A DNA stretch of 64,000 nucleotides. Origin: Embiotoca jacksoni. Taxonomy: Eukaryota; Chordata; Actinopteri; Embiotocidae. The position numbers and the translations under genes were made by a program. Shown piece after piece: positions 1 to 12,903 of this stretch. Within the stretch, counting starts at the first letter, position 1; every line of letters begins with the position of its first letter. The notes beneath the pieces are model-generated. The model searched no databases and was not told the origin of the DNA. It saw only the letters and a list, made by a program, of their open reading frames with translations. The stretch is taken from contig JAKOON010000067.1 of the NCBI GenBank assembly GCA_022577435.1, positions 768,252 through 832,251 on the forward strand, given 5' to 3'.

Positions 1-2984
1 CTCGATGCTTCATTGATGTAAAGTGTCTGTCACTATAGGAGCTTATGGGGAAAATGTTACACTGAAAGAAATGAGTTCCTCCTCCTGCTCATATCAGCAT
101 CAAACTCCAATAACTTCACTTTGAACTCAGCCAGGAGTTCAGCACCATGGCATTCATCACCATAACCGAGCGGCTCGGTGTAGCAGCGTGTCTCGGACTG
201 TAATCACTTCGCCTTCACTTGCAAAATCTTCTGGAAACCATTACCTCGGTGTTTGATAACGTTCTCGAGTTCCTTCCCCGACACTCCGCGGCAGCAGATT
301 AACTACTCACCGATTAATTAACACAATTACCTCTGTGTGTGCCAATCGCTGTCTTATCAACCTTCGTCAGACCTTAAACTATAAATTAATTAATACACCC
401 CCCTCCCCTCCCCTCTTCCCTCTCTTCTCATTTCTTAATTACGAAGGTTCCAGCAGGAATTCTGGTAAAAGCCTGTGTCAGCGGCTCATGTTTGTTATGA
501 CTTTACTGCGTTTATTAGATAGGATATGAAAACCTGACGAGGGGATGACACCGTGTAGAAAGCGTTTGTTCAGACGAGGACTCGATCTGAAGCAGCGCTC
601 ATCAATCCTGAAGGTGACTCTCAACTTTGTGTTTTTAGAGCTCGATGTTTTGACAAATATCTGTCAGTTTATTGTGGACCGTTTTAAACTCTGATCTCAG
701 TTCATATTTTGTGCCTTTAGAAAAAGAAAGAACTTAAAGAAAAGATATTTCAGCTTTGAGTGAAAAGCAGCTTTTTATTGAAACAAGCTTTTTATTATTT
801 GTCATCTTTGAGTTCAAGGTAGTGGAGATGAACCTGATTCAGCCTTTCATCTGCCGATCACTATAAAAAAAAAACAGAAAACCCAGAAACAGCAGTGAAT
901 GGTTGTATAATATCTGTTTGTGACATTTAAAACATCCCACACACTTTTTATATCTTCAGTTACGAGGAAGTAAACTTCTCATCAAAGCAATTTAATATCA
1001 AGGTTTAATTAGTAGCTGTTTTGTACTTTTAACAAACATCTACAAGGAAAGAACTACTCAACCAAACTGAAAACTTCATCAGCTGATGAAGATCATGTGA
1101 TAAAGTTAAAAATTTCCAAATAGCAACAAAATGGATGTTGAGATTAACAATTATCTGCTGTTTCCATGGTCACAAATCACTTTTGAGTTTGTACTTCCAG
1201 CAATTTTGCTTTGTTTTGCCTCTTTTTAATCAACATGATAATTATGATAATATACAAACAAAGACAACGCTATATTCAGAAAGTTGAAACAATTTAAAGC
1301 ACGCTGCTTTAAAAATAAATAAATAAATAAAACAAGAGAAAAGCTCCATTGAGATTTGATTTCTGTGTTCTTCGAGTGCTTCGTGGCTCAAAAACAAAAG
1401 ATTTTTCGGCTCCAATAAAACCTGGAGTTCATTTTCTTTGATCTGAACGAGAATAGAATAAAAAAACATTTCCTTTTGTTGTATTTTTGGATTTGGTTCA
1501 TCCCAATAATAACAAATCAGGGCTTGAAAACAGAAGGTGGCTCAGGTATTGGACAGGTATGGGAATAAAAATCATCATTAGAGGTTGGAAATGTTGGAAA
1601 TAAAAGGAACAATTTCAGACTTCTCTGTGCTTTTAAACATAATTCACCTGCATACTGTGTGGAGACATACTGGAGAAGAAATGGCTGAAAGTGAAATGTC
1701 AATACCTGGAGGATATTTCCTCAAACAGCTGTAAAAGTCAGCTGAAGGTCAGGCTAAAAAAGGAAATCTGAAATTTAATAATTGGCCGTTCTAACTGAGC
1801 ATCATACGTCCTGATTTGTGAAACTACACCACGACATCTCCAAACATGAGGAGCAGCCGGTGGGACGAGTTCTTCAAGGAGCTCTGTCTTCATCACATGG
1901 AAACATTTGGAAAACTCTCATAGTATCCTTAAAAGCTCTCACATTGATGAGAAATCCTCCGGCGCAGCTACTCGGCTGGCCGAGGTTTGGAAAACACAAA
2001 AGACATCACGTCTGATGGGTTCGTCGGGATGCAGACTCGCTCTCCGTTACCGTCGCCTCAAATCAGAACTTTAAATGGAAACTTTGGAGCTTCAGCTTCT
2101 CCTGATTTCATTAAATTATTATAAAAAAAGAAAAAGGATCTTCTGCTCACATAAATGTGGAAAACTCAACATGAACATGAACCCAATTTTATGCTCTTTG
2201 GAATTGGTCCAGTGTTGAAGTTGGAAAGCTTCAAAACAGGCTGCAATAAAATACTTGAACATGCGTCTTCCTAAATTGTTTGATTTCTGCCACCAACAGG
2301 TTCAGACTCTTGAAATAATCGTCTGACAACATGATGGAAAGAATCCCAAAACAGAAGTCTCGCTCAAACGTCGTGGTATTTACCGCGGACACGAGAAGAG
2401 TCCAGATGATACCGAGCTACGTTTTCTGCTCTTCAACTCTCACTCCGTTTTCCAGTCGTCTTCTTTCAACAGCTTCCCTCTTCTGAGATTTAGCCGAGGC
2501 TTTTGTTTTGGCTTCAGGGATCTTTTCCATAACGTTGTCAGACAATCATATTAAGAATCTGAGCCCGTCGGCGGGAAAACAAACCCTTTGGACGAACACT
2601 GACGAGCACAATCGCTCCACTCGCGGCCTGTTTTGCAGTTTCCAGCTGAAACACTCAGTTCCTGGACGATTTCAAAGAAATGGTTTTCACTCAATCCAAA
2701 TGATCGGAAAATAGCTCGGAAACTACCGAAGTTTTCCTTCTAAGTAGGTAATTTGTCCTCTTGAGAGACAACGAGGGGGCTGAATGCTCTGCTGGCCGGT
2801 TCGGGGAAGAGTTTAGAATTACAGTTTTTAGTGGCAGCACCTTCAGGCTTTTACGCCATTTAAGTCTGGAAGAAAATTGTTCTCACTTAGTTCAAAGAAA
2901 CTAAAATAAAACCATCTCGAGGTCGTCGGTTTTTTTGGTGAAAAAGTAATTTACCCCTCGTCTATTTCGTTTTTGGGTTTTTTT
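1..2984. other. Intergenic, no gene recognised
   Basis: I see no coding exon with recognisable protein similarity. The small open frames here are short, carry no domain, and have AT-rich codon use. Part of the right side could be 3' UTR of vmo1, which is transcribed leftward, but I see no clear polyadenylation signal close to its stop. Confidence 0.5.
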
Positions 2985-5841
2985 TCAGCATTGAACCTTG
3001 TATCTCACCTGCTGAGGTTTGTCACAGCAATGGAAGCGCACGTCGTTGAGGCTGGAGTCGTCCAGGGCGTACTGGTATTCCTCCATCTTGGTCTCGATGC
3101 CGCAGATTCCTCCGTCGCGGCACTCCTCGCTCCAGTGGCCGTACTCGCCCCAGTCCCCGCCGGGCCCCTCCAGCGTCGGGTGGCTGCTGCAGCGGAACTT
3201 GATGTTGTTGACGGTGGTGTCGTCGCCGAACAGACCCTGGTGGGGCTCCACGCGCATCTGGAAGGAGGAGAGCACGCCGCCGGGGCAGTACTGAGGCTGC
3301 GACCAGTCACCGAAGCTGGAGAGGGAAGGGTACGGAAAATAAATCGGGAACCGATCCAAGTCCAGACATCTCAACGGACAAATTTTCAATTGTGGCAGAA
3401 GCAGTGCTTTCGTCTTCTCCTCCGAATATGATGGGAAACTGCTCGTTATCAGCTTTCTGCTGCTTTCAAAGTACCTTATTTAACTTTGTAATCAAAGCCA
3501 GGTTAATCCCACTGAGATCAGGGCTCGGCAACAACACCGCTGCCCTTCAGAAGATATCGATGAAAGGAGAAAAGAAAGTGTTTCGGTTGAAGCGTTAATT
3601 GCTGTCCGGTGTTAAAGTTCCTATTCCTGGATCCCGACTCCTCAAAGGAAAATGTCTGAAGATTCTCAGTCATCCAAAGGCAACTGGACTTCTTGAAACG
3701 GAGGCCGAAACCTAGAACCTTCCTCCGGTCTGCGAGAACTGAAGAAACCTTCGGACAAGAGGTGACAAAAGAAACTAAAAAAAAAAAAAAAAGAAAGTCC
3801 AACGGTCTTTAGATTAAAGTAAAATGAATGCATGAAAAAAAACAGGCACATCGAAGCGAAAATGTCTGCAGATACTGAACAGACCAAAAGAAAAGTAAGT
3901 AGCTGCAGTCGTTGCATTTAAATAGTCTAAAACCCCCGAAACAAACCACATGTGGAGGAGGAAGAACAGTTTACCTCATGTTTATTTATGGCTGCAAATC
4001 AAAACCAAGCAAAAAAACAAACATATCGACATCCGGGTAGATTTAGATTTTATACATCTCAGTGCTTCAGTTTTACTACAGTACTATAGTACAGTATTTA
4101 CTATAGTTATATACTAACTATAGTTATAGTTAAGGCTTTTAAATCACCTTTTTAAAACAAGTAAAAAGTTTTATTTTTATACTTTCACCTTGTTTTTTTC
4201 TGTTCAATTTAATATCTTTATATTTCACTGATTTAATACTACTTTATTGTAATTTGGTTATTTTATTCTCTCCATTTGATTTAATTCTGGGGTATGATTA
4301 GTATCGCCACTGTTTTTCCTTTATATCTCACGTTTTAGTAGCTAGCAGCAGACAATCTGGACTAAAACCGTATTAACAGCTTCCTTATTAACACTATTGA
4401 CTGCCAACATGATGCTTTAACAGAAAGTGAGAAACTCGTGCGTGATAACTGCGCTAATACCGAAAATTAAGAAGGAAACACCTGCCGACTTCACAACCTG
4501 CCAACCCCAAGTGTCTCGTTGACTTCTCAACGATTCATTGTAAGAAGTTATAATGAGTTACGGTGCTTCGTATTGCTGCTTACTAGCCAGCGTGGGACTC
4601 CACAGAGTACATGAAGCTCCGGTTCCCGTCTTTGGCGCAGATGAGTCGGATCCCGTTCAGAGCCGTGTCGTCGTCGCCGTACTGGTTGGACTCCACCTGA
4701 TAAAAACAGGCTCGTTATCTCGTTCCTGCAGAAACAGCCGCTAAATTAAGTATGAACGTTCATATCAGTTTAAAGAGCGGACGAACTGAGGGGTTGTTAG
4801 TCTGGGTAGAGTCAGTGTCTGAAACAACGAGAGGTTTTTTTTATCTGTTCTGTGTGAATCTTTATGGCTGGAAGGATGGATTCACATTTTATTTTTTTAA
4901 ATGGTACTCAAAATACTTTTGGGCTCATTTGTAAATTGGAATAAATTCCAGTCTCTGTAATTGTGGCTGTGAAGGCACACATCCTAAAAACACCATTTTT
5001 ATCTTCAGAATAAAAACATGCAAACCAGGACAGTTATCACAAGTCAACGTGCCAACGGCCGTTCTGAAGCTTCAAATCTGGCTGATTGTGAACCCGAGGA
5101 CACTAAGCCCCGCCCACTTAACCCTTAACGCACCAGAGGCCTGTCAATTAAACAGACCCCAAAAATCCCAGTTTTTAAAGCACAACAACTAATAAATAAC
5201 GGGATTATTTTCAGATGGACCGCCAGGATACTAAGACGAAGGAGCGACTTCAGTGAACGACACCATAATGACTTGTGGACAAAATGTTTTGACTTCGTAT
5301 TTCATGAGAGAAGCTGAATGGGAGTTTATGGAGCCGGAGTCTTTTTAGAGCCGACGTCTCATCGGTGGTATGATGATAAAAGAAAACTTACATTAATTCA
5401 AAAGTACTAGTATCTATGTCAACAGAACACACACACGAAAAAAATCAATTGGTACTTGACCTTGAGTCCGTCACCTTAATGCTCTTTGTTTTTATTTTAT
5501 ACATTATTGCCAAATATTGATCTCCTCAGGAAGTGTAATTTCATAACTACGAGTAGGACATATGAAGAAAAATAGGTTTTACATTAAATAAACTGTAAAT
5601 GTATGATATTAGTGAAAGGGTCTGCCTTTACCCTGATACTGAACCCGACAGCGAAGAACTTGTCGGGGCACATCTCCGGCCAGGTCCAGTTTCCAAACTT
5701 CTCTCCGTTGTTGACGCCAATCAGAGATCTGTGCTGCCGGCTGTTGAAGGCCACGCCGGCTCGCTGCAGGAAGATCTTCTCCGTGCACAACCCGCCGGAC
5801 AGCACAGCCAGCGCGGCCACCGCGGTCAACAGACCGGCCAT
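2985..5841 (-). CDS. vmo1: Vitelline membrane outer layer protein 1 homologue
   Basis: Three coding exons: 5841-5632, 4696-4584 and 3315-2985. All have GT-AG borders and joined phases, giving 217 aa against roughly 200 for mammalian VMO1. Residues 1-19 form a hydrophobic signal peptide (MAGLLTAVAALAVLSGGLC), so the product is secreted. The body shows the family's three similar beta-prism segments, each with a GxWxxxxxCP-type motif (GNWTWPEMCPDKF, GDWSQPQYCPGGV, GHWSEEC) and a D-D-T/S-x-x-N-x-I/V-x-x-x-C motif (DDTALNGIRLIC, DDTTVNNIKFRC, DDSSLNDVRFHC). Many cysteines suggest disulfides. VMO1 was first found in the outer layer of the hen egg vitelline membrane; in fish it may be an egg-envelope or mucosal secreted protein (inference). 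The start is chosen because the signal peptide begins there and a TATA box lies 60 bp upstream. Confidence 0.93.
5195..5375 (+). repeat. Dispersed repeat, family 1, copy 1
   Basis: Lies in vmo1 intron 1. It shares long matches with a copy at 6655-6930, for example GGATTATTTTCAGATGGAC and a GAATGGGAGT..TATGGAGCCGGAG block. A third copy on the opposite strand lies at 43520-43622. Sequence shows the family directly; its class is unknown to me. Confidence 0.75.
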
Positions 5842-5900
5842 ATCGACAGCAGTGAGTCGGCGTCTCTCTAACGAGCAACGAGGGTTTCGGGCTCAGAGCT

Positions 5901-5906
5901 CTTATA
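5901..5906 (-). promoter_or_regulatory. TATA box of vmo1
   Basis: Read on the minus strand the site is GCTATAAGAG, 60-65 bp upstream of the vmo1 start codon. A start of transcription about 30 bp downstream would give a short 5' UTR of about 30 nt. Position and sequence suit a tightly regulated tissue-specific secreted protein. Confidence 0.6.
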
Positions 5907-6030
5907 GCGTCCCCGCTGAATCCAAAATAGACAACTGGTATCGGGGATGAATCATTTACGAAGTCGCAGAGCAGGAAGGCGTGGGAATAAACAGCTGCTG
6001 CTGGAAGGAGATGTTTCTCACTGAAGTTCA

Positions 6031-6031
<1 letters not shown>

Positions 6032-6086
<55 letters not shown>
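6032..6086 (+). repeat. (AC)n microsatellite
   Basis: About 27 uninterrupted AC units between vmo1 and the next repeat. Open frames across it are artefacts of the dinucleotide. Confidence 0.97.
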
Positions 6087-6089
<3 letters not shown>

Positions 6090-6654
6090 CTCAGTTCACT
6101 CATCTTTTACATCACAGTGTGCAGTGGATCTCCGATTCACAAGTGTAATCCACAGGAGTCTCAGCAGCAACAAAACCGGAGCAGATAGAAGTTCTTCATG
6201 TTGCTGCTGCCATCCTGTAATGATCATTAAATATAGATTAGGAGGAATAAGTGCAGGGCCACTAAATACAGTCATGAAGAACTGTGCATTACTCTTTAAA
6301 CCTACTTGAACAAGAAAACACCTGTTCCTCTCTGAAACAGGTGAAATACTCAAACAAATGAGACATAAAATTGACTTCTTTTTTTTTTTGTACTCATTAT
6401 TATTGTTAAAAAATAAAAATGATGTTAGGTTTAACTGTATTAAACTTGCAATCTGTATCGGTGTTGCAACTGCTGAGAGAAAAACATCTGCCACTCAGAT
6501 TGCACCAATTCTTGCAGTAGATTTCTGGACTAAACTCAATTTGGTCGATAACATGAAGTTAATCAGCAAACGAATTCAAAACTGGACCAGGCAGGTAAAA
6601 AAAAACAGGCCGCTGCAACACAAAATGATTGACAGTCTGGTGTCAATCAAACAG

Positions 6655-6930
6655 ACACACGGCTACGAGGCTTCTTTTCTAATGAAGGAGGGATTATTTT
6701 CAGATGGACCTCCAGAAAACTAATAAGAAGGAGTGACTTTAGCTAACAACACCGAGATAACTGATGGACACATTTTATTCACTTTGGATTTGATGAGAGA
6801 AGTTGAATGGGAGTCTATGGAGCCGGAGGCTTTTTGGAGCCGACCTCTAGTGGCACTCACTGGTACTGCAGCTGAAGACACTTCTGCATCGGAACCATTT
6901 TGCAGACCTGGAAACTACCAACACTTCTAT
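6655..6930 (+). repeat. Dispersed repeat, family 1, copy 2
   Basis: The longest copy of the family also seen at 5195-5375. It contains GATGGACCTCCAGAAAAC, the GGGAGTCTATGGAGCCGGAG block and a CCTCTAGTGGC block, a motif seen in several abundant teleost repeats. No coding content is recognised. Confidence 0.75.
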
Positions 6931-9170
6931 ATATACGGTCTGTGTTTTTTTCCCCTGTGGATTTGCATTTCGCTTCCTGCTCTTGTACTTTTGTGAGAAG
7001 TGGTTTTAGCTCGTTTTCACTTCTTCAAGCAAAGCTTTTGTTGGCATAAAACCACCTCCTTCCAATTTGTGTCCTCCCACTCTGAACAACAACGCCACAC
7101 AGATTGTTCCAAGAGATTTAAACCATCTGCTGTCTCGGCTCCACCACCGCAGTCAATAACTAAGTGTGGCGTGCTGTCCAGTCTGCTTTAATTATGAGCC
7201 TGGAGTCTAATTGGCAAAACTCTAAATCGGTTCTATAAATATATTTACTCAAGTCCGATGAATCTTCTTCTTCTCAGTTCTGACATTTAAATCAACCAAA
7301 TGGACCAATTCTTACAACGTCGAGGCCGCTCCGGTTCACGTCCCTGGTCGACCTCCAACCTCGTGTCTCCGTCCGCTCACCCTCACTTCCTGAAGGAGAA
7401 AACACCCAGAATGCCGCACTCGAGCACGGATCCTCGACATTTGGAGGCACTGAAGGGTAAAAATGATTAAAAACAAAAAGATGAGCTGGACGGGGAGCCT
7501 GCTGCAGGGCAGAGGGCAGCGGGGGGGTGTCGTGGGATAAACCGTTTTCTTCAACCCCTTTAATTAAAGAATGGGAAGTTTAATGAGGTAAATTAAGCTG
7601 TTGAAGTTGGACTAGTCGGCAAATAATCTGATATAATAAAATCTACCATTTCAAGAGGAGAAATCACAGTAACACACCTTTTCTATCCAGAGTCTCCACT
7701 TGATTTTTTTTTTTTTTGTCTTGACTGCCATTTTCCAAACCTGCCTGTTAGTTATAACAACTGAATATATATTTATAATGTTAATGCAAAAATCAACGCT
7801 TCAGTATTTTCTTTTTACTTTTCGGTATTTCAGACTTCAGAATTATTCCTCAAGAGTTCCACCCTGCTTCAGTATTAAAAAATACAAATCAAATAAATAA
7901 GTGGCAGCTATCTCGTCCATCGCTCTGCAAATAATAAGATTCAGGCGCGAGCCCAATAAATCCACCGGAGAACGGCGGCGGTTTGGAGCGCTGCCATTAA
8001 AACACGACACCACACGTATTATTTACCGATCAGTCGTCATCAGGCCGTCGCTGCAGGAGCACAAACGCTCGTAATAATTGATGGCGACTCTGTGATGACG
8101 CACATCATAGTTGTAGAAGCTGCCAGTCTTTATCGTTTTAGTGAAGCTGCCTGAAGCCAATAAAATCCAGCCAAATAGAAAGATCTGATTTACAGATGTC
8201 ACCAGTAATATTTGTTCATTTCTTTACTTGATAATGACACCAGAGAAAAAGTTCAGAAATATTTTTGAAACCTAATTAAACTTCATATTTTAAGGATATT
8301 ATTTGTATCCATAACTATAACATTGTAATTTATTTTAACAATAACCAACTTGTTTTTATCGATAACTAATTATAATTCATTTTCATCTATCACAACAACT
8401 TATTTTTTATCTATAACTTATTATAATTCATTTTTAACTAGAACTTTTTTTTAATCAATAACATATTTAACTAGAACTTATTTTTATCTACATAACTAAT
8501 AACTTATTCTTAGATAGCGCTGCTCCTTTGCTTATTGACTCCTGTATGTTGGTATGATCTGCTGCTTCAGTTGAACTACTTGATAAAGAGATACCTCCAC
8601 CTGCTGACTACAAACACCATCACACACCTCGAGGGGTTAACGGCAGCTCACAGGGCTCATTAACACGTTTATAAAGACTCATCTTCGTGTTGCTGCCTTC
8701 ACACGGTCGGGGTTTTGTTCTTGGTCGGAGGCTGTAATCTGCTCCGAGTTCGGACTCCTGGCTGTTGGCCGATGTTTGTTGGGGTTTTATCAGACATCTT
8801 CTCGTTCATTACTCAAGTAATACACTTAAAGAGCCACTTTGAGGTTCTTTGTACTTTGAGTGTTACTTTATATTTTCTGCTCCCCTTTATTATTCCACAA
8901 CTGCAGTTTACTTTGTAGATTAAAACTTCACATTAAAAAAAACATCAGTTTACAATGTGCAGAACTTTTTTTTTTTTTAATGGTTAAACCTGTCAACCTT
9001 TCAACCTTTATTCTTACACGTTTGCTGTCCCACCAAAGTGACAATTAAATGCCCAACGGGTTAAAGCAGAGGTTCGACCGAGCTTAAAATATGAACATAA
9101 ATTAATGTTGCTGAAATTGGTCTTTCTTTCTTCTCCCATTAATCATCTAACCCCTTAAATTGCTCTCGTG
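6931..9170. other. Intergenic, no gene recognised
   Basis: AT-rich DNA with short homopolymers. Between 8240 and 8520 there is a run of imperfect repeats built on AACTTATTTTTATC and ATAACTTATTATAATTC words. I see no coding exon, RNA gene or recognised mobile element. Confidence 0.5.
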
Positions 9171-9181
9171 CTGCACCTTAG

Positions 9182-9448
9182 CCTTTTACTTACATCAGCT
9201 TTTACTCTGAAGGCTCTACTTTTACTTACATCAGCTTTTATTCTGAAGGCCCTACTTTTACTTACATCAGCTTTTATTCTGAAGGCCCTACTTTTACTTA
9301 CATCAGCTTTTATTCTGAAGGCCCTACTTTTACTTACATCAGCTTTTACTCTGAAGGCTCTACTTTGACTTACATCAGCTTTTATTCTGAAGGCTCTACT
9401 TTGACTTACATCAGATTTTATTCTGAAGGCTCTACTTTGACTTACGTC
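9182..9448 (+). repeat. 36-bp tandem repeat, about seven units
   Basis: Units run TTTTACTTACATCAGC, then TTTTATTCTGAAGGCCCTAC, with small variations (ACTCTG for ATTCTG, TTTGACTTAC for TTTTACTTAC in the last units). The unit length is a multiple of three, so one frame stays open and reads as a 12-residue repeat, but nothing else suggests translation. Confidence 0.95.
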
Positions 9449-10937
9449 TGTACTGGAATGCAGCAGAAGATCTGAGCACCTCCTCCGCCGCCGATTGTGA
9501 CTTCTACTTGGGTATTAACAGGCCGGACTCCACAGCTCAGGGGCCTGTAACATCATTAGTACCTTTAATATCAGTAAAATAAATGAATTACTAAAGAAGT
9601 CAGTGTTAGAAAGAGAAAGACTCTCACCAGGGTCAAAGGACCGCTGCCAGATAAATCACAGCATCTGTCAAATTCAGAGTCAAGCTGACCTTCTGCTGAC
9701 ACGTCCCTGTAACACGAGGTCAACATGTCTGCAGGAAAGACGTGCGACATGCAGTCGGCTCGTTTAAAGCAGGTTTTTGTGAGTAATACGGTGTCTTCGC
9801 TCGAGCTAAATACAGCTTCAAATAACGAGGAGCATCAACACCATCCAAGCTGCTCTAAACATTTTTGGCTGCGGAGGGTTTTTGTTTCCTTTGGCTCCAT
9901 CAGACCCTGGCAGGTCACCAACTGTGATGATTCCTATTGTAAAAAAAAACTAAAAAAAAAACATAGCTGGCAGGAAAAAAAATATTCAAATCAAAGAGAA
10001 TAAATAAGAGAGCAGAGGCGGCCGCGAATCGTCTCTGGTTGTAACGTACAGCTGATGAAAACGTCCCCGGTGGAACGTTTAAAGACCAAAACATGTTAAT
10101 ATTCTGCATTTAAAGCTTCCCAATACAAAAAACAAAACAAAACGAATACCTTGACAGCATGTTGGAAGCCAAATAAGCAGCACAAAGGAACACAACAATC
10201 ATCACCACGCTGCATTTCAAGTCCAATTCCACAGCAGCATTCACACACTGACTTCCTCACTGATCCTGGCTGGTAACGAACTCACATCAATGTTTTCACC
10301 TCCAATACGACAGAGGACCCAACACGGACCTTAACATGAGGAACTGCTGCCACCTACTGGGGAAACGTGGTCATCGCAACATGCCCAACCTGTCAAGAGG
10401 AAACTAATCAGAAACATGTTTTGTGTTGTTTTTTTTGTACTTAAAATTACAAGTTTGATTTTAAAGCTTATTATCAAAAAATAATGAGCAATTTGTGTGT
10501 TAGCTTTAAGGCAGGGATTTTCAATCAAATGAAAAAAACTAAACAGAACAGATGATTAAATGTCAGAAAATATAGTTGGAAAAAAGATCCGCCAGTGGTG
10601 TCGTTTTCAAATTGCTCATTTTGTCCAACCAACAGTTTAAAAAAAAAAAAAAAATGATCCTGTGCAGCAGAAGTTGCATCATATTGACTGAGCTGGTGGT
10701 GCTGATGCTCAACCCGGGTGGAAGTCTCAAAAGAAGGATGAGGAAGAGGAAAAAGAGGAAGAAGAGGCATTAAATGGAAGTGTACTCTTCCCAAATCGCA
10801 TCCTTTTTCTTTTTACTTTAAATGTCGTTCTACAATCGTGATGAAAATTACCATGAAGGTCAAAGTTCAATGCACATTTTTAAGAAGAAAAGGTATGCAA
10901 TTAGGAATGAAGCTCGTGTTTTCTTGATATTTGTCTT
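9449..10937. other. Intergenic, no gene recognised
   Basis: No recognised exon. It contains several A-tracts and a poorly conserved AT-rich background. Confidence 0.5.
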
Positions 10938-11223
10938 AAAGGAACAGCGTTTAGGATTTCTTTAGTTGGTTTTTTTGCCATCTAGTGGTGAAGTTGCAGA
11001 TTGCAACTGACTGAAAACACAACACTTTGCAAAACATGTTTGGTGTGTCCCTTCTGGGCTACTGTAGAAAGCGTGGCGGCTCCGTGGAAGAGGACCCGCT
11101 CCCGTGTACAGAAATGATTAAAACGAGGGTAAAACAAACCCAACGGTTTAATTTCAGGAGATTATATGAATATATTCCCCTTTCTGCAGATAAAGCCCCT
11201 TAAATCCTACACACTGGTCCTTT
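10938..11223 (+). mobile_element. Non-autonomous DNA transposon (MITE-like)
   Basis: The ends are imperfect terminal inverted repeats: AAAGGAACAGCGTTTAGGAT on the left, and TCCTACACACTGGTCCTTT on the right, whose complement is AAAGGACCAGTGTGTAGGA. Inside are blocks I recognise from an abundant teleost repeat (CATCTAGTGGTGAAGTTGCA, TTCTGGGCTACTGTAGAAA, AGAGGACCCGCTCC). About 286 bp, no coding capacity. Confidence 0.75.
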
Positions 11224-12903
11224 AAAAAAAAAGAAAAAAAAATCTGGTATTAAAAGTGCGGCTAATCGCGAGTCAAGTTCAGCACCACATGCACAATTAT
11301 TAAAATGTCACACAGACGTCCCCTTTGTTCTACAGAAGAGATTATTTTAATAAGTTGTCAAATGAAAGGTTTGCTTCCCGGGAGGAAGTGACCTGCTTGA
11401 CCAAGAGGCAGCGATGCTCGTTGTGAACGCTCTTCAGCAAACAACTAAGACGAGTAACTGAATGAGCTGGAACATGTAAAAAAAAATATAATAAAACAAT
11501 AAAATATAAAGGAAACGAGGTAACGGAAGGAAAAAAAAAAAAAGGAGACTTAACAGCAGAAATACAATAGTTTGTGCAACAGCAAATACAGTTGAAGTAT
11601 ATACAAGCATATTATCTTTCACTGAACATTCAACAACAGCTTCAACTACGCGTCGACTCGGACCGATTTGTCTGTTTACGGGGAAACCGGCAGCGTTTCT
11701 TTGTTTTCCAGCCTCGGTTTATTCTGTCGTCTCCATTTGTGCCACGAACAATTTCCTTTTCCAGAAAAAAGAAAAACCGTCGCCGGCGTTTTAAGCGCTT
11801 ATAAACGGGAACTTTATACGTCCAGGAGATTAAATGTGGAAAATCATGAAACCTGCAGTGACGAATCTGAAAACATTCGTCCGCCTGCGTTCGAGCTCAG
11901 AAACATGATGTTTTTAACCGTTTGGTGCAACGAGCACGAACATTAAAGCTAGTTTCAGACGGGTCGGGCTTCAAACGGCTGGTGGGCTTCTAGTACAAAC
12001 CTGAATGAGTGTAACTTAACTGCTAAACTCTGAAACTACAGTATATTAAACTGTATATAAACCCAGATGGTTTTTTTTTCTTTTTAAGAACTACAAGCTC
12101 TTCAACAGACCGCAGCAGAAATGTTGAACCGAGCAGAACGAGTCATGTAAACATGAAATATTCGAGAACTCAAAACTGGCACCGACTTCAGATCCTGACC
12201 TGAATATGGACGACGCCGCTTTTTAAATCTCAGCTCGAAAAAGGCTGCGAGTATTATCCGTAACAATATTCAATTACTGCGAATATTTTTAACAACAATC
12301 AGGATTATTAAGGCTGAGTCTGAGTCTGAGGGGAGGTTCTTCTAAAAGTAAGCATGCCGGTAGGCTAGGAAAAAAAAAAAAAAAAAGCAAGGCTCGTGAC
12401 CAAAAAGGTTGCTGGTTTGAACTCCAGTAATGTCTTGAGGAAAAAATGCGGGTGAAGAAAAACAAATGTCGCTTTTCCATCGGTTGGCGGCGGCAAGGCC
12501 GGCCGAAGCAGACCTGGAGTAGGGCCCGTCTTTTCCACATCCTTCCTTTTCTGTTTTTGTTTTGTTATTACTCCGCCCTCCCTCTTTGGGGGATCACCAT
12601 AAAAATCTTCTTTATAAAAGAAACATAAATTTGTACAAGTATTTACAAAAGAGAGGGAAGGGAAAGAGGGGGAGGGGGAGTGTGGGGAGAGAGAGACCAA
12701 GGCATTTAGTGTTTGGGTTTTTCTACGATTATCGGCGGGGACTTCCCTTCATGTCCCACATTCAAAACATTATCCGAGTCCACGTGGACTGTTGTTTTTT
12801 CATTTCGTCTCTAATATCTGCGTCAGGGTGCGGTGAGTCCTGGGCCAGCCCAAGTCCCTGAGTTTATTAGTGTTTTTTTGTTTTAGCCGTTTCTCTCGCG
12901 ATC
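11224..12903. other. Probable 3' UTR or downstream flank of brd2
   Basis: Directly downstream of the brd2 stop on the minus strand. A minus-strand AATAAA at 12863-12868 lies only about 36 nt after the stop, so longer 3' UTRs reaching further left are likely, but I cannot fix the end. No other gene is recognised. Confidence 0.4.
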
